NCBI RefSeq assembly: GCF_947488565.1
Contig: NZ_CANKZC010000006.1
Coordinates: forward strand, 78,469-142,468
DNA from: an uncultured Psychrobacter sp.
Lineage (GTDB): Bacteria > Pseudomonadota > Gammaproteobacteria > Pseudomonadales > Moraxellaceae
Direction: 5' to 3'
DNA length: 64,000 nucleotides
Shown here piece after piece: positions 8,643-18,849 of this stretch. Position 1 is the stretch's first letter, and each line of letters starts with the position of its first letter. A model generated the notes under the pieces. It searched no databases, had not been told where the DNA came from, and saw only the letters and a program-made list of their open reading frames with translations. Made by a program: the position numbers and the translations under genes.

Positions 8643-9623
8643 TTAGGCGTCTACATTATCCGTATGCGTAAGCTTAGCTAGCAGACGATAAATAGTATCA
8701 ATCATCTGATGACGATGTACCACTTCATCAACCACGCCATGCTCTAACAAAAACTCAGCACGCTGAAACGGCTCTTCTAACGTCTCGCGCACCGTTTGCT
8801 CGATCACGCGCTTACCTGCAAAGCCAATCATCGCTTTTGGCTCTGCCAGATGAACATCACCAAGCATAGCAAGAGAAGCGGTCACCCCGCCATAAACTGG
8901 ATTGGTCAGTACTACGATATATGGAATACCAGCGATTCTCAGACGCTCAACAGCAGCTGCGGTACGTGCCATCTGCATTAAGGACAGTAATCCCTCTTGC
9001 ATACGCGCGCCACCTGAAGCTGCAAAACATACCAAAGGCTTTTTGTCTTTGAGCGCTTTTTCAGCAGCTTGTACAAACCGATCGCCAACGACCGAGCCCA
9101 TAGAACCACCCATAAAGCGAAAATCAAAGGCGCAAGCAACCACATCAAGGTTACGTAGCTTACCGTGCAAAACAATTAGAGCTTCTGTCTCGCCAGTCTT
9201 AGTCTTAGCCTCAGTCATACGCTGGGGGTACGGTTTGCTATCAATGAACCCCAGAGGATCTTTGGCACTAAATTCTTGTCCAAGTTCTCCATCTACTTGG
9301 TCCAAAAACCATTGTAGACGTTCACGAGCGGTCATTGGTAGATGATGATCACAGTGCGGGCAGACATAACAGTTAAAGATCAGTGCCGTATTGGTAATCA
9401 TTGAATGACAATTGGTACATTCTGTAGACGGCTCGGTTTCAACTGCAGTCAGCGTAGCAGTTAGTTGCTGCTTGATACCCGGTACTGGGCGATTAAACCA
9501 TGATTGACCAGCTTGAGAGTTATCTGTAGCAGGGCTAGCATCATCACTTTGAGTTTCGAGTTTTTTTATAGTATCAGTCATATTATTCGCCATTGTTGAA
9601 GGCTTATCGGCAAGCTTGCTCAT
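8643..9623 (-). CDS. accD: Acetyl-CoA carboxylase carboxyltransferase subunit beta
   Basis: The 326-residue beta subunit pairs with AccA to move the carboxyl group from biotin on AccB to acetyl-CoA, giving malonyl-CoA for fatty-acid synthesis. The N-terminal zinc ribbon shows C69-x2-C72 and C88-x2-C91. The crotonase-fold core has MGGSMGSVVGDRF at about 171-183, the oxyanion motif ASGGARMQEG at 202-211, and NPVYGGVTASLAMLGD further on. It is about 20 residues longer than E. coli AccD because of an extended, Ser/Asp-rich N-terminus (about 1-45). The start at 9623 is supported by AAGGA-like sequence (TTAAGGACAAG) upstream. Located after trpA, as in several gammaproteobacteria. Confidence 0.96.
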   Translation of the reverse strand: MSKLADKPSTMANNMTDTIKKLETQSDDASPATDNSQAGQSWFNRPVPGIKQQLTATLTAVETEPSTECTNCHSMITNTALIFNCYVCPHCDHHLPMTARERLQWFLDQVDGELGQEFSAKDPLGFIDSKPYPQRMTEAKTKTGETEALIVLHGKLRNLDVVACAFDFRFMGGSMGSVVGDRFVQAAEKALKDKKPLVCFAASGGARMQEGLLSLMQMARTAAAVERLRIAGIPYIVVLTNPVYGGVTASLAMLGDVHLAEPKAMIGFAGKRVIEQTVRETLEEPFQRAEFLLEHGVVDEVVHRHQMIDTIYRLLAKLTHTDNVDA

Positions 9624-9847
9624 TTACTTGTCCTTAAGAGTTTAATTGTTGTCTATTCTAAGAAGCAAATACAGTCATAACATGAGCAGTTATGACTAAC
9701 ACGGTAGCTTATTCGCATTACTATTATCTATGTCATGATAAACAATAAGCTGAATAAATCGAGTAATTGTAACAAATTATACATCATGTTAGTTTACACA
9801 CGTAAACTAAATATAGCAAAGTGATTTACTGCTATTATCATCATTAC

Positions 9848-10672
9848 TTAGGCACTCAAACTGTCTAATGCACCGCGTAGCTCATCCATTTTTGCCATGA
9901 TTTTTTGCTGAGCTGTCGCCACAGAGGTGGCATCATTGGCATCGATATCAGCAAAGTTCTGTACCAATGCACTACCGACGATGACGCCATCTGCATGAGT
10001 ACCGATCGCTTTTGCAGATGCACCATCACGGATACCAAAACCGACGCATACTGGCAAATCGGTCTCTGCTTTAATCGCTTGAACTTGAGTCGCTACATCG
10101 TCAGTATCTAGTGTGGCTGAGCCCGTCACGCCTTTTAGTGATACATAATAAATATAGCCGCCACAATGAGTCAAGACTTGCTCACGGCGCTCAGGCAAAG
10201 TGGTTGGCGATAGCAAGAAAATCTCATTCATCGCATGCTCAGTCAAATGCTGAGTGAAGCTGCCCGCCTCTGCTGGTGGCAAATCTACCATCAATAAGCC
10301 ATCAACGCCTGACTGCTCGCATAGCGCCACAAAGTTGTCATAGCCGATGATTTCAACAGGGTTAAGATAGCCCATCAGTATAACTGGTGTCTGCGTATCT
10401 GTTTGACGGAACTCTGCAACCATTTTTAATGCATCACGCGTACTCGTCCCAGCTGCTAACGCGCGCTCGCCCGCCAATGCCACGGTTGGACCATCTGCCA
10501 TAGGGTCAGAAAATGGTAAGCCAACTTCGATCATATCAGCGCCGTGCTTGACTAAGTCATGTAGTAAGCCGACAAAGCTATCAGGTGTTGGATCGCCTGC
10601 CATTACATAAGGAATCAGGGCTTTTTTATTCTGTGATTTTAAGTTTTTAAAAGTACTTTCAATTCTGGTCAT
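9848..10672 (-). CDS. trpA: Tryptophan synthase alpha chain
   Basis: The 274-residue alpha subunit cleaves indole-3-glycerol phosphate into indole and glyceraldehyde 3-phosphate; the indole is channelled to TrpB. The TIM-barrel catalytic pair is visible as E49 and D60 within DMIEVGLPFSDPMADGPT, at the same residue numbers as the classic enzyme. The phosphate-binding region near the C-terminus shows VCVGFGIRDGASA and ADGVIVGSALVQ. Length is normal. It follows trpB with a 140-base gap and precedes accD by 224 bases; no terminator is evident between trpB and trpA, so co-transcription is likely. Confidence 0.97.
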   Translation of the reverse strand: MTRIESTFKNLKSQNKKALIPYVMAGDPTPDSFVGLLHDLVKHGADMIEVGLPFSDPMADGPTVALAGERALAAGTSTRDALKMVAEFRQTDTQTPVILMGYLNPVEIIGYDNFVALCEQSGVDGLLMVDLPPAEAGSFTQHLTEHAMNEIFLLSPTTLPERREQVLTHCGGYIYYVSLKGVTGSATLDTDDVATQVQAIKAETDLPVCVGFGIRDGASAKAIGTHADGVIVGSALVQNFADIDANDATSVATAQQKIMAKMDELRGALDSLSA

Positions 10673-10812
10673 AATGGTCTCTTAATTATTATAAACTGGC
10701 TTACTTAACCCTTTATCTAACAATCTATATTAATCAAAGGGTACTAAGCAATTTTCTTACGAGGGAGAGTTTTGCAATTTATAAAATTGATAATTTGCAA
10801 AGATACTCGTTA

Positions 10813-12087
10813 CTACATCTCGATCCCTTCTGCCTTCATCACTGAATGCAAATCTTTGTCACCGCGACCTGACATATTGACGATAATCGTTTGATCAGGG
10901 GACATGGTTTTGGCCAGTTTCAATGCATAAGCAACGGCATGGGCAGTCTCAAGCGCAGGAATGATACCTTCTTTACGCGTGGTTTCATGGAAGCCTTCTA
11001 GCGCTTCTTTATCGGTACAGCCAACATACTCAACGCGCTTCATGTCTTTTAGGAAGCTATGCTCTGGACCGACGCCAGGATAATCAAGACCCGCTGAGAT
11101 AGAATGCGTCTCTTGAATCTGACCATCATCATCGGCCATCAGGTAAGTACGGTTACCATGTAATACGCCGATACGACCGGCAGCCAATGGCGCTGAATGA
11201 CGACCTGACTCGATGCCATCGCCTGTTGCCTCGACGCCATACATTTTGACGTCAGTGTCGTTCAAGAAGTCAAAGAATAAACCAATAGCGTTTGAGCCAC
11301 CACCGACACAGGCAACCAACGCATCCGGTAATTTGCCTGTTTTTTCCAAATGCTGAATACGCGCTTCTTTACCAATAATTGCCTGAAAATCACGCACCAA
11401 TAGCGGATAAGGATGTGGGCCTGCAACCGTACCAATGATGTAATACGTGCTATCGACATTGGTCACCCAGTCGCGCATCGCTTCATTCATCGCGTCTTTG
11501 AGCGTACGTGAGCCAGAAGTGACTGGCACAACTGTTGTGCCAAGCAGGCGCATACGGTAAACATTCATCTTTTGACGCTCGACATCGTCAGCCCCCATAT
11601 AGACGATACACTCTAGCCCCAAGCGTGCGGCAATCGTCGCCGTTGCCACGCCGTGCTGTCCTGCACCAGTCTCAGCGATGATACGTTTTTTGCCACACAT
11701 TTTGGCAAGCAGCGCCTGACCAATGGTGTTATTCACTTTATGCGCGCCTGTATGGTTTAGATCTTCACGTTTGAAGTAAATTTGCGCACCGCCAATCTCG
11801 TCACTCAAACGCTTAGCATGATACAGCGGCGTTGGACGACCGACATAATTCACCAAATCATTGTGATACTCTTCCCAGAACGCTGGATCTGCTTTGACTT
11901 TGGTATAAAGCGTTTCTAGCTCTTCTAATGCAGCCATTAGCGTCTCAGAGACAAAACGCCCTCCATGTACACCGAAATGACCGCGTGCATCAGGATACTG
12001 GTTAAAATCCTGCACGTTTTCAGGATTGGTAAATGTATTGACAGATTGTGCACTAGCAGATAAATCTTTGTTCGCGACATGACTCAT
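10813..12087 (-). CDS. trpB: Tryptophan synthase beta chain
   Basis: The 424-residue PLP-dependent beta subunit condenses indole with serine to make tryptophan. The PLP lysine is K117 in HTGAHKVNN, and the phosphate-binding loop GGGSNAIG appears near 262-269. [10 protein letters not shown] (about 141-150) and [13 protein letters not shown] are typical TrpB1 signatures. It is about 27 residues longer than E. coli TrpB, due to an N-terminal extension before the conserved [14 protein letters not shown]. Gap to trpF is 149 bases. The trpFBA order, separate from trpEGDC, is common in Pseudomonadales. Confidence 0.97.
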   Translation of the reverse strand: MSHVANKDLSASAQSVNTFTNPENVQDFNQYPDARGHFGVHGGRFVSETLMAALEELETLYTKVKADPAFWEEYHNDLVNYVGRPTPLYHAKRLSDEIGGAQIYFKREDLNHTGAHKVNNTIGQALLAKMCGKKRIIAETGAGQHGVATATIAARLGLECIVYMGADDVERQKMNVYRMRLLGTTVVPVTSGSRTLKDAMNEAMRDWVTNVDSTYYIIGTVAGPHPYPLLVRDFQAIIGKEARIQHLEKTGKLPDALVACVGGGSNAIGLFFDFLNDTDVKMYGVEATGDGIESGRHSAPLAAGRIGVLHGNRTYLMADDDGQIQETHSISAGLDYPGVGPEHSFLKDMKRVEYVGCTDKEALEGFHETTRKEGIIPALETAHAVAYALKLAKTMSPDQTIIVNMSGRGDKDLHSVMKAEGIEM

Positions 12088-12236
12088 GATAATTCCTACT
12101 GTAATAAGTGGTATTTTTTAGTTGACTATAGAGAAATAATAAAAAGGATAACAATCTACTAAGATGTAAGCAGATAAACCGGAATAACGATCAACTAAGC
12201 AGAGTATGTATGGCAAATAACTTGATACAAACGCAC

Positions 12237-12908
12237 TTAGATGGCGCCAGTGACCGTAGCGTTTTGCCATCGATCGCGCTTGACCGCTTTCATAAAGGCA
12301 CGCATTTTGGCAGCGTCTTTTTTACCTTTATCGATCTCGATACCACCACTCACATCGACGCCATAAATCGGCAAACCTAATGTAGCGGCAACATTATCGG
12401 CATCGAGTCCACCGGCCAACACAATCGGCAGTGCACTGTCATGCGGAATGAGACTCCAGTCAAAACGTGCGCCTGTACCGCCATACTTACGCTGATGGTA
12501 GGCATCTAATAAGATGCTACTCGCCCCTGCACTAGCAAACTGTGCGATCTGAGCACGAACACTATCAAGGGTGTCTGTTTCTGCATTGATACGTAGCGCC
12601 TTGATCCAGCGCTTATTGACGGCACTTGCCAGCTGCTCGCACTGTTCAGGCGTTTCATCACCATGGAACTGGATAATATCAAAAGAGACGTCATTTGCTA
12701 AATTGATCAGCTTATCTTTGGACATATTGACTACCAATGCCACCACGCTGATAAAAGCAGGTACAGCAGCGCTCAGAATTTGCGCTTGCTCTATCGTGAC
12801 CGCACGGGGACTTGGTGGATAAAACACCAAACCTACTGCATCTGCACTTAGTTGTGCCGCAGTCTGTATATCACTAAGCTGAGTAAACCCGCAAAACTTA
12901 ACGTGCAT
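12237..12908 (-). CDS. trpF: Phosphoribosylanthranilate isomerase
   Basis: A 223-residue TIM-barrel enzyme that isomerises N-(5-phosphoribosyl)anthranilate in tryptophan synthesis. The general base is Cys6 in VKFCGFT. DAVGLVFYPPSPRAV at about 24-38 and FDIIQFHGDET at about 75-85 are family blocks; the acid Asp lies in LLDAYHQRKYGGTGARFDW (about 133-151). The phosphate loop near the C-terminus reads LAGGLDADNV and YGVDVSSGIE-like VDVSGGIE. It is monofunctional, not fused to trpC as in enterics. It is the first gene of the trpF-trpB-trpA run and is divergent from the photolyase gene, so the 200-base gap at 12909-13109 must hold both promoters. Confidence 0.96.
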   Translation of the reverse strand: MHVKFCGFTQLSDIQTAAQLSADAVGLVFYPPSPRAVTIEQAQILSAAVPAFISVVALVVNMSKDKLINLANDVSFDIIQFHGDETPEQCEQLASAVNKRWIKALRINAETDTLDSVRAQIAQFASAGASSILLDAYHQRKYGGTGARFDWSLIPHDSALPIVLAGGLDADNVAATLGLPIYGVDVSGGIEIDKGKKDAAKMRAFMKAVKRDRWQNATVTGAI

Positions 12909-13109
12909 TTTGTGACCTTGCGTTTCATAGTACTAAATATGACACCGATTATAGCGGTATCAGACAGGTTCAGGCTAAAGTTAAATCGTTAGATGTGATG
13001 AGGTTTTGTTAACCAAACGGCAAAGCCATTGCATCCAAAAACTTATCCTAGCATACTTTTATCCTTAGTTTCGTTTATGATTGCGATTGATTAATATAGG
13101 GATACCTTG

Positions 13110-14741
13110 ATGTCTAAGACTGCACAGACAGTGGCGAATAATACTGATACTGATACTGATACTGACGACAATGCTACTAGCAAAAATCCACTGCATTACT
13201 TGATGTGGTTTCGTCGTGACCTTCGTATCCATGACAATACTGCTCTAGCAGCGCTGTGTGAACGTGCAAAGGAAAAAAACGCCTCGGTGTCTGCCGTATT
13301 CTTTTTGACGCCTGGACAGTGGCAAGAACATGATACGTCCCTTGTGCAAGTCGACCATATTGCCCGCACGCTACCTATTCTAACAAAGGACTTGCAGTCG
13401 CAACTGAACATTACTTTAACCGTGCAAATCTGTCCAAGCTTTACTGACTGTATAGAAGCGCTCACAACCTTATGTAAAGACAATGAAATCAGCTGCATCA
13501 TGGCCAATTACGAGTACGAAGGCAATGAGATTGATCGTGACGAGCAATTGAGTAAACAACTTACAAAAGACGATATCGAGTTCGTCCGCTGGCATGACCA
13601 GTGCATCTTTCCACCGCAAAGTATCACGACTAACGATGGCGATAGTATGTATAAAGTCTTTACGCCATTTTATAAGAAATGGCGACATACGTTAGACGTT
13701 AGTACCATTCAAATGCATGAAGCACCCGCAGTGGATAGCGACTATAAAATCAAACTACAATCATCGCAAGCGTTTGCCAATACAGTCGATGATATCGAAG
13801 CACTAAGTAAAGAAATGCTCAGTGACTACCAGCAAACACTAGAAAAGAACAAGTCATTACAACATATTGATATGACAGCCCAAATTGACCAAGCAAGAGA
13901 CGCTTATCCTGCTGGTGAAGATGCTGCTTGTCAGCGTTTAAAAGAGTTTATCGCTGATGATATAAATAACTATGATGTCAGCCGTGATGTCCCCCATTTA
14001 CATGCAACCAGTCAGCTATCGGCTTATCTTACTATAGGGTCTATCAGTCCTAGATTTTGCTATCTACAAGCAAGTAAAGCACAAGAAAAGCTACACGGTA
14101 ATGATGGCGATAACGAAGACATCAATCGCTGGATAAGCGAGCTTGCATGGCGAGATTTTTATCGTCATGTACTAGTGGACAAACCAGCACTTATCCGTCA
14201 CAAGGCTTATAAAGAAGAAACAGATAACAAGATCAATTGGTCATACGATAGCGATGATTTTGAGACATGGTGCACTGGTAAAACAGGCATACCATTAGTC
14301 GATGCAGCGATGCGCTGCTTAAATGCGACGGGGTTTATGCACAATCGACTGCGCATGGTCACCGCCATGTTTTTGACCAAAGACTTGCTGATTGATTGGC
14401 GCTTGGGTGAGCGCTACTTTATGCAGCAGCTCATTGACGGAGATTTTGCGTCCAATAACGGCGGCTGGCAGTGGAGCGCGTCGACAGGCACCGACTCAGC
14501 GCCCTACTTTCGTATTATGAACCCCTTTAGCCAAGCCAATACGCATGACTCTAAAGCTCTGTTTATTAAAACTTGGCTACCAGAGTTAAAAGATATTCCC
14601 ACTAGCATCTTGCATAGCGAAGACAAGATGCGTAAAGAATTGGCAAAAGGTGGCAAGTTTGCCGATGTTGACTACCCTGCGCCGATGGTCGAGCATAAAT
14701 CGGCACGCAAGCTGGCTATTGCCGAATTCAAAAAAGAATAA
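13110..14741 (+). CDS. phrB: Deoxyribodipyrimidine photolyase (class I, CPD type)
   Basis: A 543-residue flavoprotein that splits UV-induced cyclobutane pyrimidine dimers with blue light. The N-terminal antenna domain begins with HYLMWFRRDLRIHDNTAL at about 29-46 after a Thr/Asp-rich tail. The FAD domain has ELAWRDFYRHV, GIPLVDAAMRCLNATGFMHNR and the DGDFASNNGGWQWSASTGTD block that contacts DNA and FAD, all intact. The ATG at 13110 is preferred over the in-frame TTG at 13107. The tail contains a hexamer repeat, (ACTGAT)3 plus ACTGAC at 13143-13166, coding Thr-Asp pairs. The gene is convergent with the DUF4230 gene, only 8 bases away. Confidence 0.95.
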   Translation: MSKTAQTVANNTDTDTDTDDNATSKNPLHYLMWFRRDLRIHDNTALAALCERAKEKNASVSAVFFLTPGQWQEHDTSLVQVDHIARTLPILTKDLQSQLNITLTVQICPSFTDCIEALTTLCKDNEISCIMANYEYEGNEIDRDEQLSKQLTKDDIEFVRWHDQCIFPPQSITTNDGDSMYKVFTPFYKKWRHTLDVSTIQMHEAPAVDSDYKIKLQSSQAFANTVDDIEALSKEMLSDYQQTLEKNKSLQHIDMTAQIDQARDAYPAGEDAACQRLKEFIADDINNYDVSRDVPHLHATSQLSAYLTIGSISPRFCYLQASKAQEKLHGNDGDNEDINRWISELAWRDFYRHVLVDKPALIRHKAYKEETDNKINWSYDSDDFETWCTGKTGIPLVDAAMRCLNATGFMHNRLRMVTAMFLTKDLLIDWRLGERYFMQQLIDGDFASNNGGWQWSASTGTDSAPYFRIMNPFSQANTHDSKALFIKTWLPELKDIPTSILHSEDKMRKELAKGGKFADVDYPAPMVEHKSARKLAIAEFKKE

Positions 14742-14749
14742 ATATTAGC

Positions 14750-15511
14750 TTAGCTATTGGTAGTGACTGGCAATCGGCAAGCCCCTGCTCCTTGTGTGTT
14801 CACAGACACCACTGCGCCAGTCATCGCAAACAATTGCTGCAGCTGCGTTTGGGCATTTTTTAGCGCCATATTCATCACATCACCTCGGCACGCCCGCTCC
14901 AGCACTTCTTTTTTTGCCATTGTCTGTGCTTGCGCGAGTATCTTAGGATCAACCTGCATCAAACCAAAAGCACCTGTTTGCCAGTCATAGATCTCCAAGT
15001 CGTCTAGATACACTGAAAATATCTCTGATGGCGGTAAGGTAATATTGATCTGCGGCATCATCGCGGTATTATTGTCGCTCGCCGTCTTTGCTTTATCTTC
15101 ACCTACGTTAGACTCTTCAAGCTGTACGACTTGTACCATCTCAGGCGTCAACGCGCTCAAATCTATGCCCGCATCTACTCGACCACGAGCAATAAACAAG
15201 CCTTTTTGCTCATCTTGCCAAAGTTTCATCCAGCTGCCCTGTCGCTCACTGGTAATCACTGTATCCACGCTAAAAGCCACGGTCTGCAACCGATTCAATT
15301 GTTGAATCTGCGTCACCACACCTTCACGAGTGACGGTTTCAATCGGTTCCTCTACCGTCCGATCATTTATAGTATAAACAGCAAAAGCTAAGGCCGTAAA
15401 ACTAATAATTAACAATATCCATGTCGCTATTCCAGTAGGTTGTTTTGGTTTAGGGCGCTTACTAATATTGTCGCGAGCATTGTTAGGTGTACGATTATCA
15501 GAAGTTGTCAT
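14750..15511 (-). CDS. DUF4230-like membrane-anchored protein
   Basis: A 253-residue protein with a basic, Asn-rich cytoplasmic tail, one membrane helix (about 28-47) and an extracytoplasmic domain. The pattern REGVVTQIQQLNRLQTVAFSVDTVIT after the helix, the conserved GxxDAGIDLSAL-like RVDAGIDLSAL, the LPPSEIFSVYLDDLEIYD stretch and the C-terminal helix with a lone Cys (ERACRGDVM) all fit DUF4230. Function of the family is unknown. The C-terminus has a second Cys (GAGACRLP) that could pair with the first. A terminator-like hairpin (15549-15604) sits in its leader. Confidence 0.75.
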   Translation of the reverse strand: MTTSDNRTPNNARDNISKRPKPKQPTGIATWILLIISFTALAFAVYTINDRTVEEPIETVTREGVVTQIQQLNRLQTVAFSVDTVITSERQGSWMKLWQDEQKGLFIARGRVDAGIDLSALTPEMVQVVQLEESNVGEDKAKTASDNNTAMMPQINITLPPSEIFSVYLDDLEIYDWQTGAFGLMQVDPKILAQAQTMAKKEVLERACRGDVMNMALKNAQTQLQQLFAMTGAVVSVNTQGAGACRLPVTTNS

Positions 15512-16055
15512 ATGCGCTACCTTTTATATTGTTAACGGCACTTAAAAGACGTTATTTACAAATGCTAAATTATGCACAGCTCTATAGCATAAATAACGTT
15601 TTTTAAAATGACTTCAAGTATTGGCTACTAATCTTCTACACAATTGCTTAGTCCAAAATTTTACAAACTCAAGCGCTTTTAGACTTACTACAACTCTTAC
15701 CGTCGACGAATACTAAAACTATCAGATATTTGCTTCATTTTTTGTCCTATACTGAAGTTTGTATAGCGTTCTATTGTAAAAGACAAAAAGTCATTGCGTA
15801 TGAGGCAAACTTTACCTAACATAGTCTGATTGCATCGATGAAATGTCAACGTATATAGACTAACTGACATTAGCCTACTTTTAGATAGGTTTTGAACAAA
15901 AATCTTGATTATAAATTGCTAATTTATACACTGTCACGTCGATCAAATCATTAGTTATATCAGGTTATATATTAAAGGCAAGCTTGTAGCAGCTATCCAA
16001 CGCTCAGCGCCTTATTTATTATTTATTTTATCGTTGATAAGGTTCCGCTTTATTT
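15512..16055. other. Intergenic region between the DUF4230 gene and proS
   Basis: A 544-base AT-rich gap between divergent genes, with no supported coding region. It holds the hairpin at 15549-15604 and a plausible sigma-70-type promoter for proS: TTGATT at 15905-15910 and TACACT at 15927-15932, spacer 16, leaving a leader of about 120 bases. The promoter is only a pattern match. Confidence 0.4.
15549..15604. other. Long hairpin in the leader of the DUF4230 gene
   Basis: ACGTTATTTA (15549-15558) pairs with TAAATAACGT (ending 15599), and inside it ATGCTA pairs with TAGCAT after a small bulge. The arms are followed by T-runs on both strands, so it could end a transcript in either direction or act as an attenuator 37 bases before the DUF4230 start. 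Confidence 0.55.
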
Positions 16056-17774
16056 ATGAAAGCCAGTCAATTCTTGTTCGCCACTCTAAAAGAGACCCCA
16101 AGTGACGCCGATATCGCTTCAAGCCAATTGATGGTGCGTGCCGGCCTTATTCGTAAAATTGCTTCTGGATTATATATCTGGCTGCCTATGGGGCTACGCA
16201 TTTTACAAAAAGTTGAGCGTATCGTCCGTGAAGAGATGCAAAATATTGGGGCTCAAGAGGTTCTTATGCCCATGACCCAGCCAGCTGAGTTATGGGAAAC
16301 TACGGGTCGCTTCGACGACTATGGACCAGAGCTATTACGTTTTAAAGACCGTCATGATCGCGACTTTGTATTGGGTCCTACTCACGAAGAGGTCATCACC
16401 AACCTTGCACAAGGTGAACTGCGTAGTTACAAACAGCTGCCGATCACCTTTTTTCAGATTCAAGGCAAGTTCCGTGATGAGATTCGTCCCCGTTTTGGCG
16501 TAATGCGCGCGCGTGAATTTACAATGAAAGATGCGTATTCATTTCATGTCGACCAAGCATCACTCGCCAAAACCTATCATGATATGTTCCATGCTTATAC
16601 GCGTATCTTTACTCGCTTGGGTTTAGACTTTCGTGCGGTACAAGCAGATACTGGCTCTATCGGTGGTTTTGCTTCACACGAGTTTCATGTATTAGCTGAT
16701 AGTGGTGAAGATGATATTGCATTTTCAGACTCCTCTGATTATGCAGCTAATATAGAACTGGCAGAATCTGTCAATACCGCTGAGCGTCAACCCCCTAAAA
16801 TGCAGCGTGAGGACGTGCTAACAGAGGGGATGACCACTTGTAAAATGGTGGCTGAGCACTTGGACATTCCTTTAGCTACCACGGTTAAAACCTTGATTGT
16901 ACATGGTCATACAGAAGACGATGAGCCTCAGTTAATCGCAATTGTATTACGCGGTGATCATCAGCTAAATACCATTAAAGCTGAAAAAATAGAAGAAGCT
17001 AACGTGCCGTTAACGATGGCTTCTGATGAAGAGCTAAAAGCTGCTGGCCTACATAAAGGCTATATCGGTGTTGATTTAGATATGCCTGTGTTCGTCGATC
17101 GTTCGGCTGCATCGTTATCAGATTTTGTGACTGGCGCTAATGAGGTGAACAAACATGCCATCGGTATGAACTGGGCACGCGATGCTCGTATCACCCGCAT
17201 CGTCGATATACGCAACGTACAAGAGGGTGACCCTTCTCCAGACGGTAAAGGCACGCTAAAAATTAAGCGCGGCATCGAAGTCGGTCATATTTTCCAGTTG
17301 GGTGACAAATACTCCCAAGCGATGAATGCCACCGTATCTGGTGAAGATGGTAAGCCTGTTACCTTAATGATGGGTTGCTATGGTATTGGCGTCAGTCGTA
17401 TCATCGCCGCTGCTATCGAGCAAAACAATGACGAATATGGCATTATGTGGCCAAAGACACCAGCGGTTGATGACTCGATTGCACCTTTTGAAGTGGCCAT
17501 CATTCCGATGAAGTCGAAAGAAGAAACCGTCATGCAAACGGCAACAGCTTTGTATGACGAATTAAAAGCACAAGGTATTAATGTACTACTGGATGATCGT
17601 AACGAGCGCCCTGGGGTCAAATTTGCTGATCTTGAGCTAATTGGTATCCCGCATCGTATCGTGGTCTCGGACCGTAACTTGGCCGAAGGTAAGTTTGAGT
17701 ACGTCAATCGCCGCGAGACAGAAAAGCAAATGCTAAGCCGCGAAGAAGTCATGGCAAAAGTAAGTAGCAAGTAG
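16056..17774 (+). CDS. proS: Prolyl-tRNA synthetase
   Basis: A 572-residue class II aminoacyl-tRNA synthetase, exactly the usual length of the bacterial (ProS1) type. It charges tRNA-Pro with proline. Motif 1 lies in the [19 protein letters not shown] region (about 28-46); the motif 2 region has the block around [21 protein letters not shown] (about 144-164); motif 3 appears as [10 protein letters not shown] near 443-452. Between motifs 2 and 3 is the long insertion (about 225-400) that edits mischarged Ala-tRNA-Pro. The C-terminal anticodon-binding domain follows with [18 protein letters not shown]. The ATG at 16056 follows a modest GATAAGG site. A strong hairpin terminator lies 25 bases downstream. 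Confidence 0.97.
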   Translation: MKASQFLFATLKETPSDADIASSQLMVRAGLIRKIASGLYIWLPMGLRILQKVERIVREEMQNIGAQEVLMPMTQPAELWETTGRFDDYGPELLRFKDRHDRDFVLGPTHEEVITNLAQGELRSYKQLPITFFQIQGKFRDEIRPRFGVMRAREFTMKDAYSFHVDQASLAKTYHDMFHAYTRIFTRLGLDFRAVQADTGSIGGFASHEFHVLADSGEDDIAFSDSSDYAANIELAESVNTAERQPPKMQREDVLTEGMTTCKMVAEHLDIPLATTVKTLIVHGHTEDDEPQLIAIVLRGDHQLNTIKAEKIEEANVPLTMASDEELKAAGLHKGYIGVDLDMPVFVDRSAASLSDFVTGANEVNKHAIGMNWARDARITRIVDIRNVQEGDPSPDGKGTLKIKRGIEVGHIFQLGDKYSQAMNATVSGEDGKPVTLMMGCYGIGVSRIIAAAIEQNNDEYGIMWPKTPAVDDSIAPFEVAIIPMKSKEETVMQTATALYDELKAQGINVLLDDRNERPGVKFADLELIGIPHRIVVSDRNLAEGKFEYVNRRETEKQMLSREEVMAKVSSK

Positions 17775-17798
17775 CTTTTCTGATAAAAAATGTACTAA

Positions 17799-17839
17799 AA
17801 AAAAGCGCCTATTTCATCAAGTGAAATAGGCGCTTTTTT
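17799..17839. terminator. Bidirectional terminator between proS and queF
   Basis: About 18 paired bases: AAAAAAGCGCCTATTTCA (from 17799) with TGAAATAGGCGCTTTTTT (from 17822), loop TCAAG. A-runs and T-runs on both sides let it serve the converging proS (plus) and queF (minus) genes. Confidence 0.92.
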
Positions 17840-17893
17840 ATTTTATAGTAGGTCGGCTATATAATCTAAATTATACCAAACAAACCCTATCAA

Positions 17894-18778
17894 TTACTGA
17901 CGAATCAAACGGCTTGGTTTAGGTAATAAACCTATGTCACTGACGCGGCAAGGATTGATATCGACACCACCGCGGCGCGTATACCAAGCACGAACCATGA
18001 GCGCACTTGGCTTATAATACTCGCTCAAATTAGCGAATATCTGTTCAACACATTGCTCATGGAAACCATTGTGCTGACGGAAGCTCAATATATAACGCAG
18101 CATATTCGCATTATTAAAAATTTTGTCAGTCGTAATCGTTACAGACAGAGTCCCCCAATCTGGTTGATTGGTCACCGGACAATTACTACGCAGTAGATTG
18201 GAATAAAAGGTATACGGCTGAGTACCATCACTTGCCACACTTTCACCGCTCGCTTCTACTTCGTTTTCACTCAGCAATGACGCATCAGGATGTTCAGCCA
18301 ATGCAACTTTGTCCGTGTTGCCTGCTAATGCCTCATCAATACAGACGCCCTCAGGCCGAGAAATCAACAAACCTGTCGTTTTATCATCCAAATCATCCTT
18401 TAAACCAAACAACTCAACCTGCACCTTAGCTTGCACGCAGGCTGATAAATCTTTAGCAATCAACGCTTGTACGTCGTTCCAGCTGGCAAACTCGGTAAAG
18501 TTAATGCTGTTTAGGTACAATTTAAGTGATTTTGATTCGACAATGAATGGTGAGCTGGCAGGAATACCAAAGCGGGCGATGGCAACTTGAGAGATACCTT
18601 GCAGGTTTAACCAAGACATCTCAAAAGCATGCCACCAATCCACACCGACTGCCAACTTATCATCATGCCAGCCAATCGCATCACGTCCCGCACGACGAGC
18701 AATGGGATATAGCGTCTCTGGACTATACTCAGTTGGGTAGTCGGTGGTTTGTTCACCTAAAATACCGTGGATACTCAT
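17894..18778 (-). CDS. queF: NADPH-dependent preQ0 reductase QueF
   Basis: A 294-residue type II (two T-fold) enzyme that reduces the nitrile preQ0 to preQ1 in queuosine biosynthesis. The NADPH/substrate motif ESKSLKLYLNSINFTEF is at 81-97. The catalytic Cys is C200 in LLRSNCPVTNQPDWGTL, with the partner Asp at 207. The C-terminal block FHEQCVEQIFANL ... YTRRGGVDINPCR is diagnostic. An acidic Ser/Glu-rich insert (about 150-186) makes it slightly longer than E. coli QueF. The ATG at 18778 has an AGGAAG site 4-5 bases upstream. Other queuosine genes are not in the window. Confidence 0.95.
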   Translation of the reverse strand: MSIHGILGEQTTDYPTEYSPETLYPIARRAGRDAIGWHDDKLAVGVDWWHAFEMSWLNLQGISQVAIARFGIPASSPFIVESKSLKLYLNSINFTEFASWNDVQALIAKDLSACVQAKVQVELFGLKDDLDDKTTGLLISRPEGVCIDEALAGNTDKVALAEHPDASLLSENEVEASGESVASDGTQPYTFYSNLLRSNCPVTNQPDWGTLSVTITTDKIFNNANMLRYILSFRQHNGFHEQCVEQIFANLSEYYKPSALMVRAWYTRRGGVDINPCRVSDIGLLPKPSRLIRQ

Positions 18779-18849
18779 TTAACTTCCTGATATTAAACCG
18801 TTAAAAATTTATGTCCAAGATGACAAAGCACCTTTTTAGATAATAAGGA

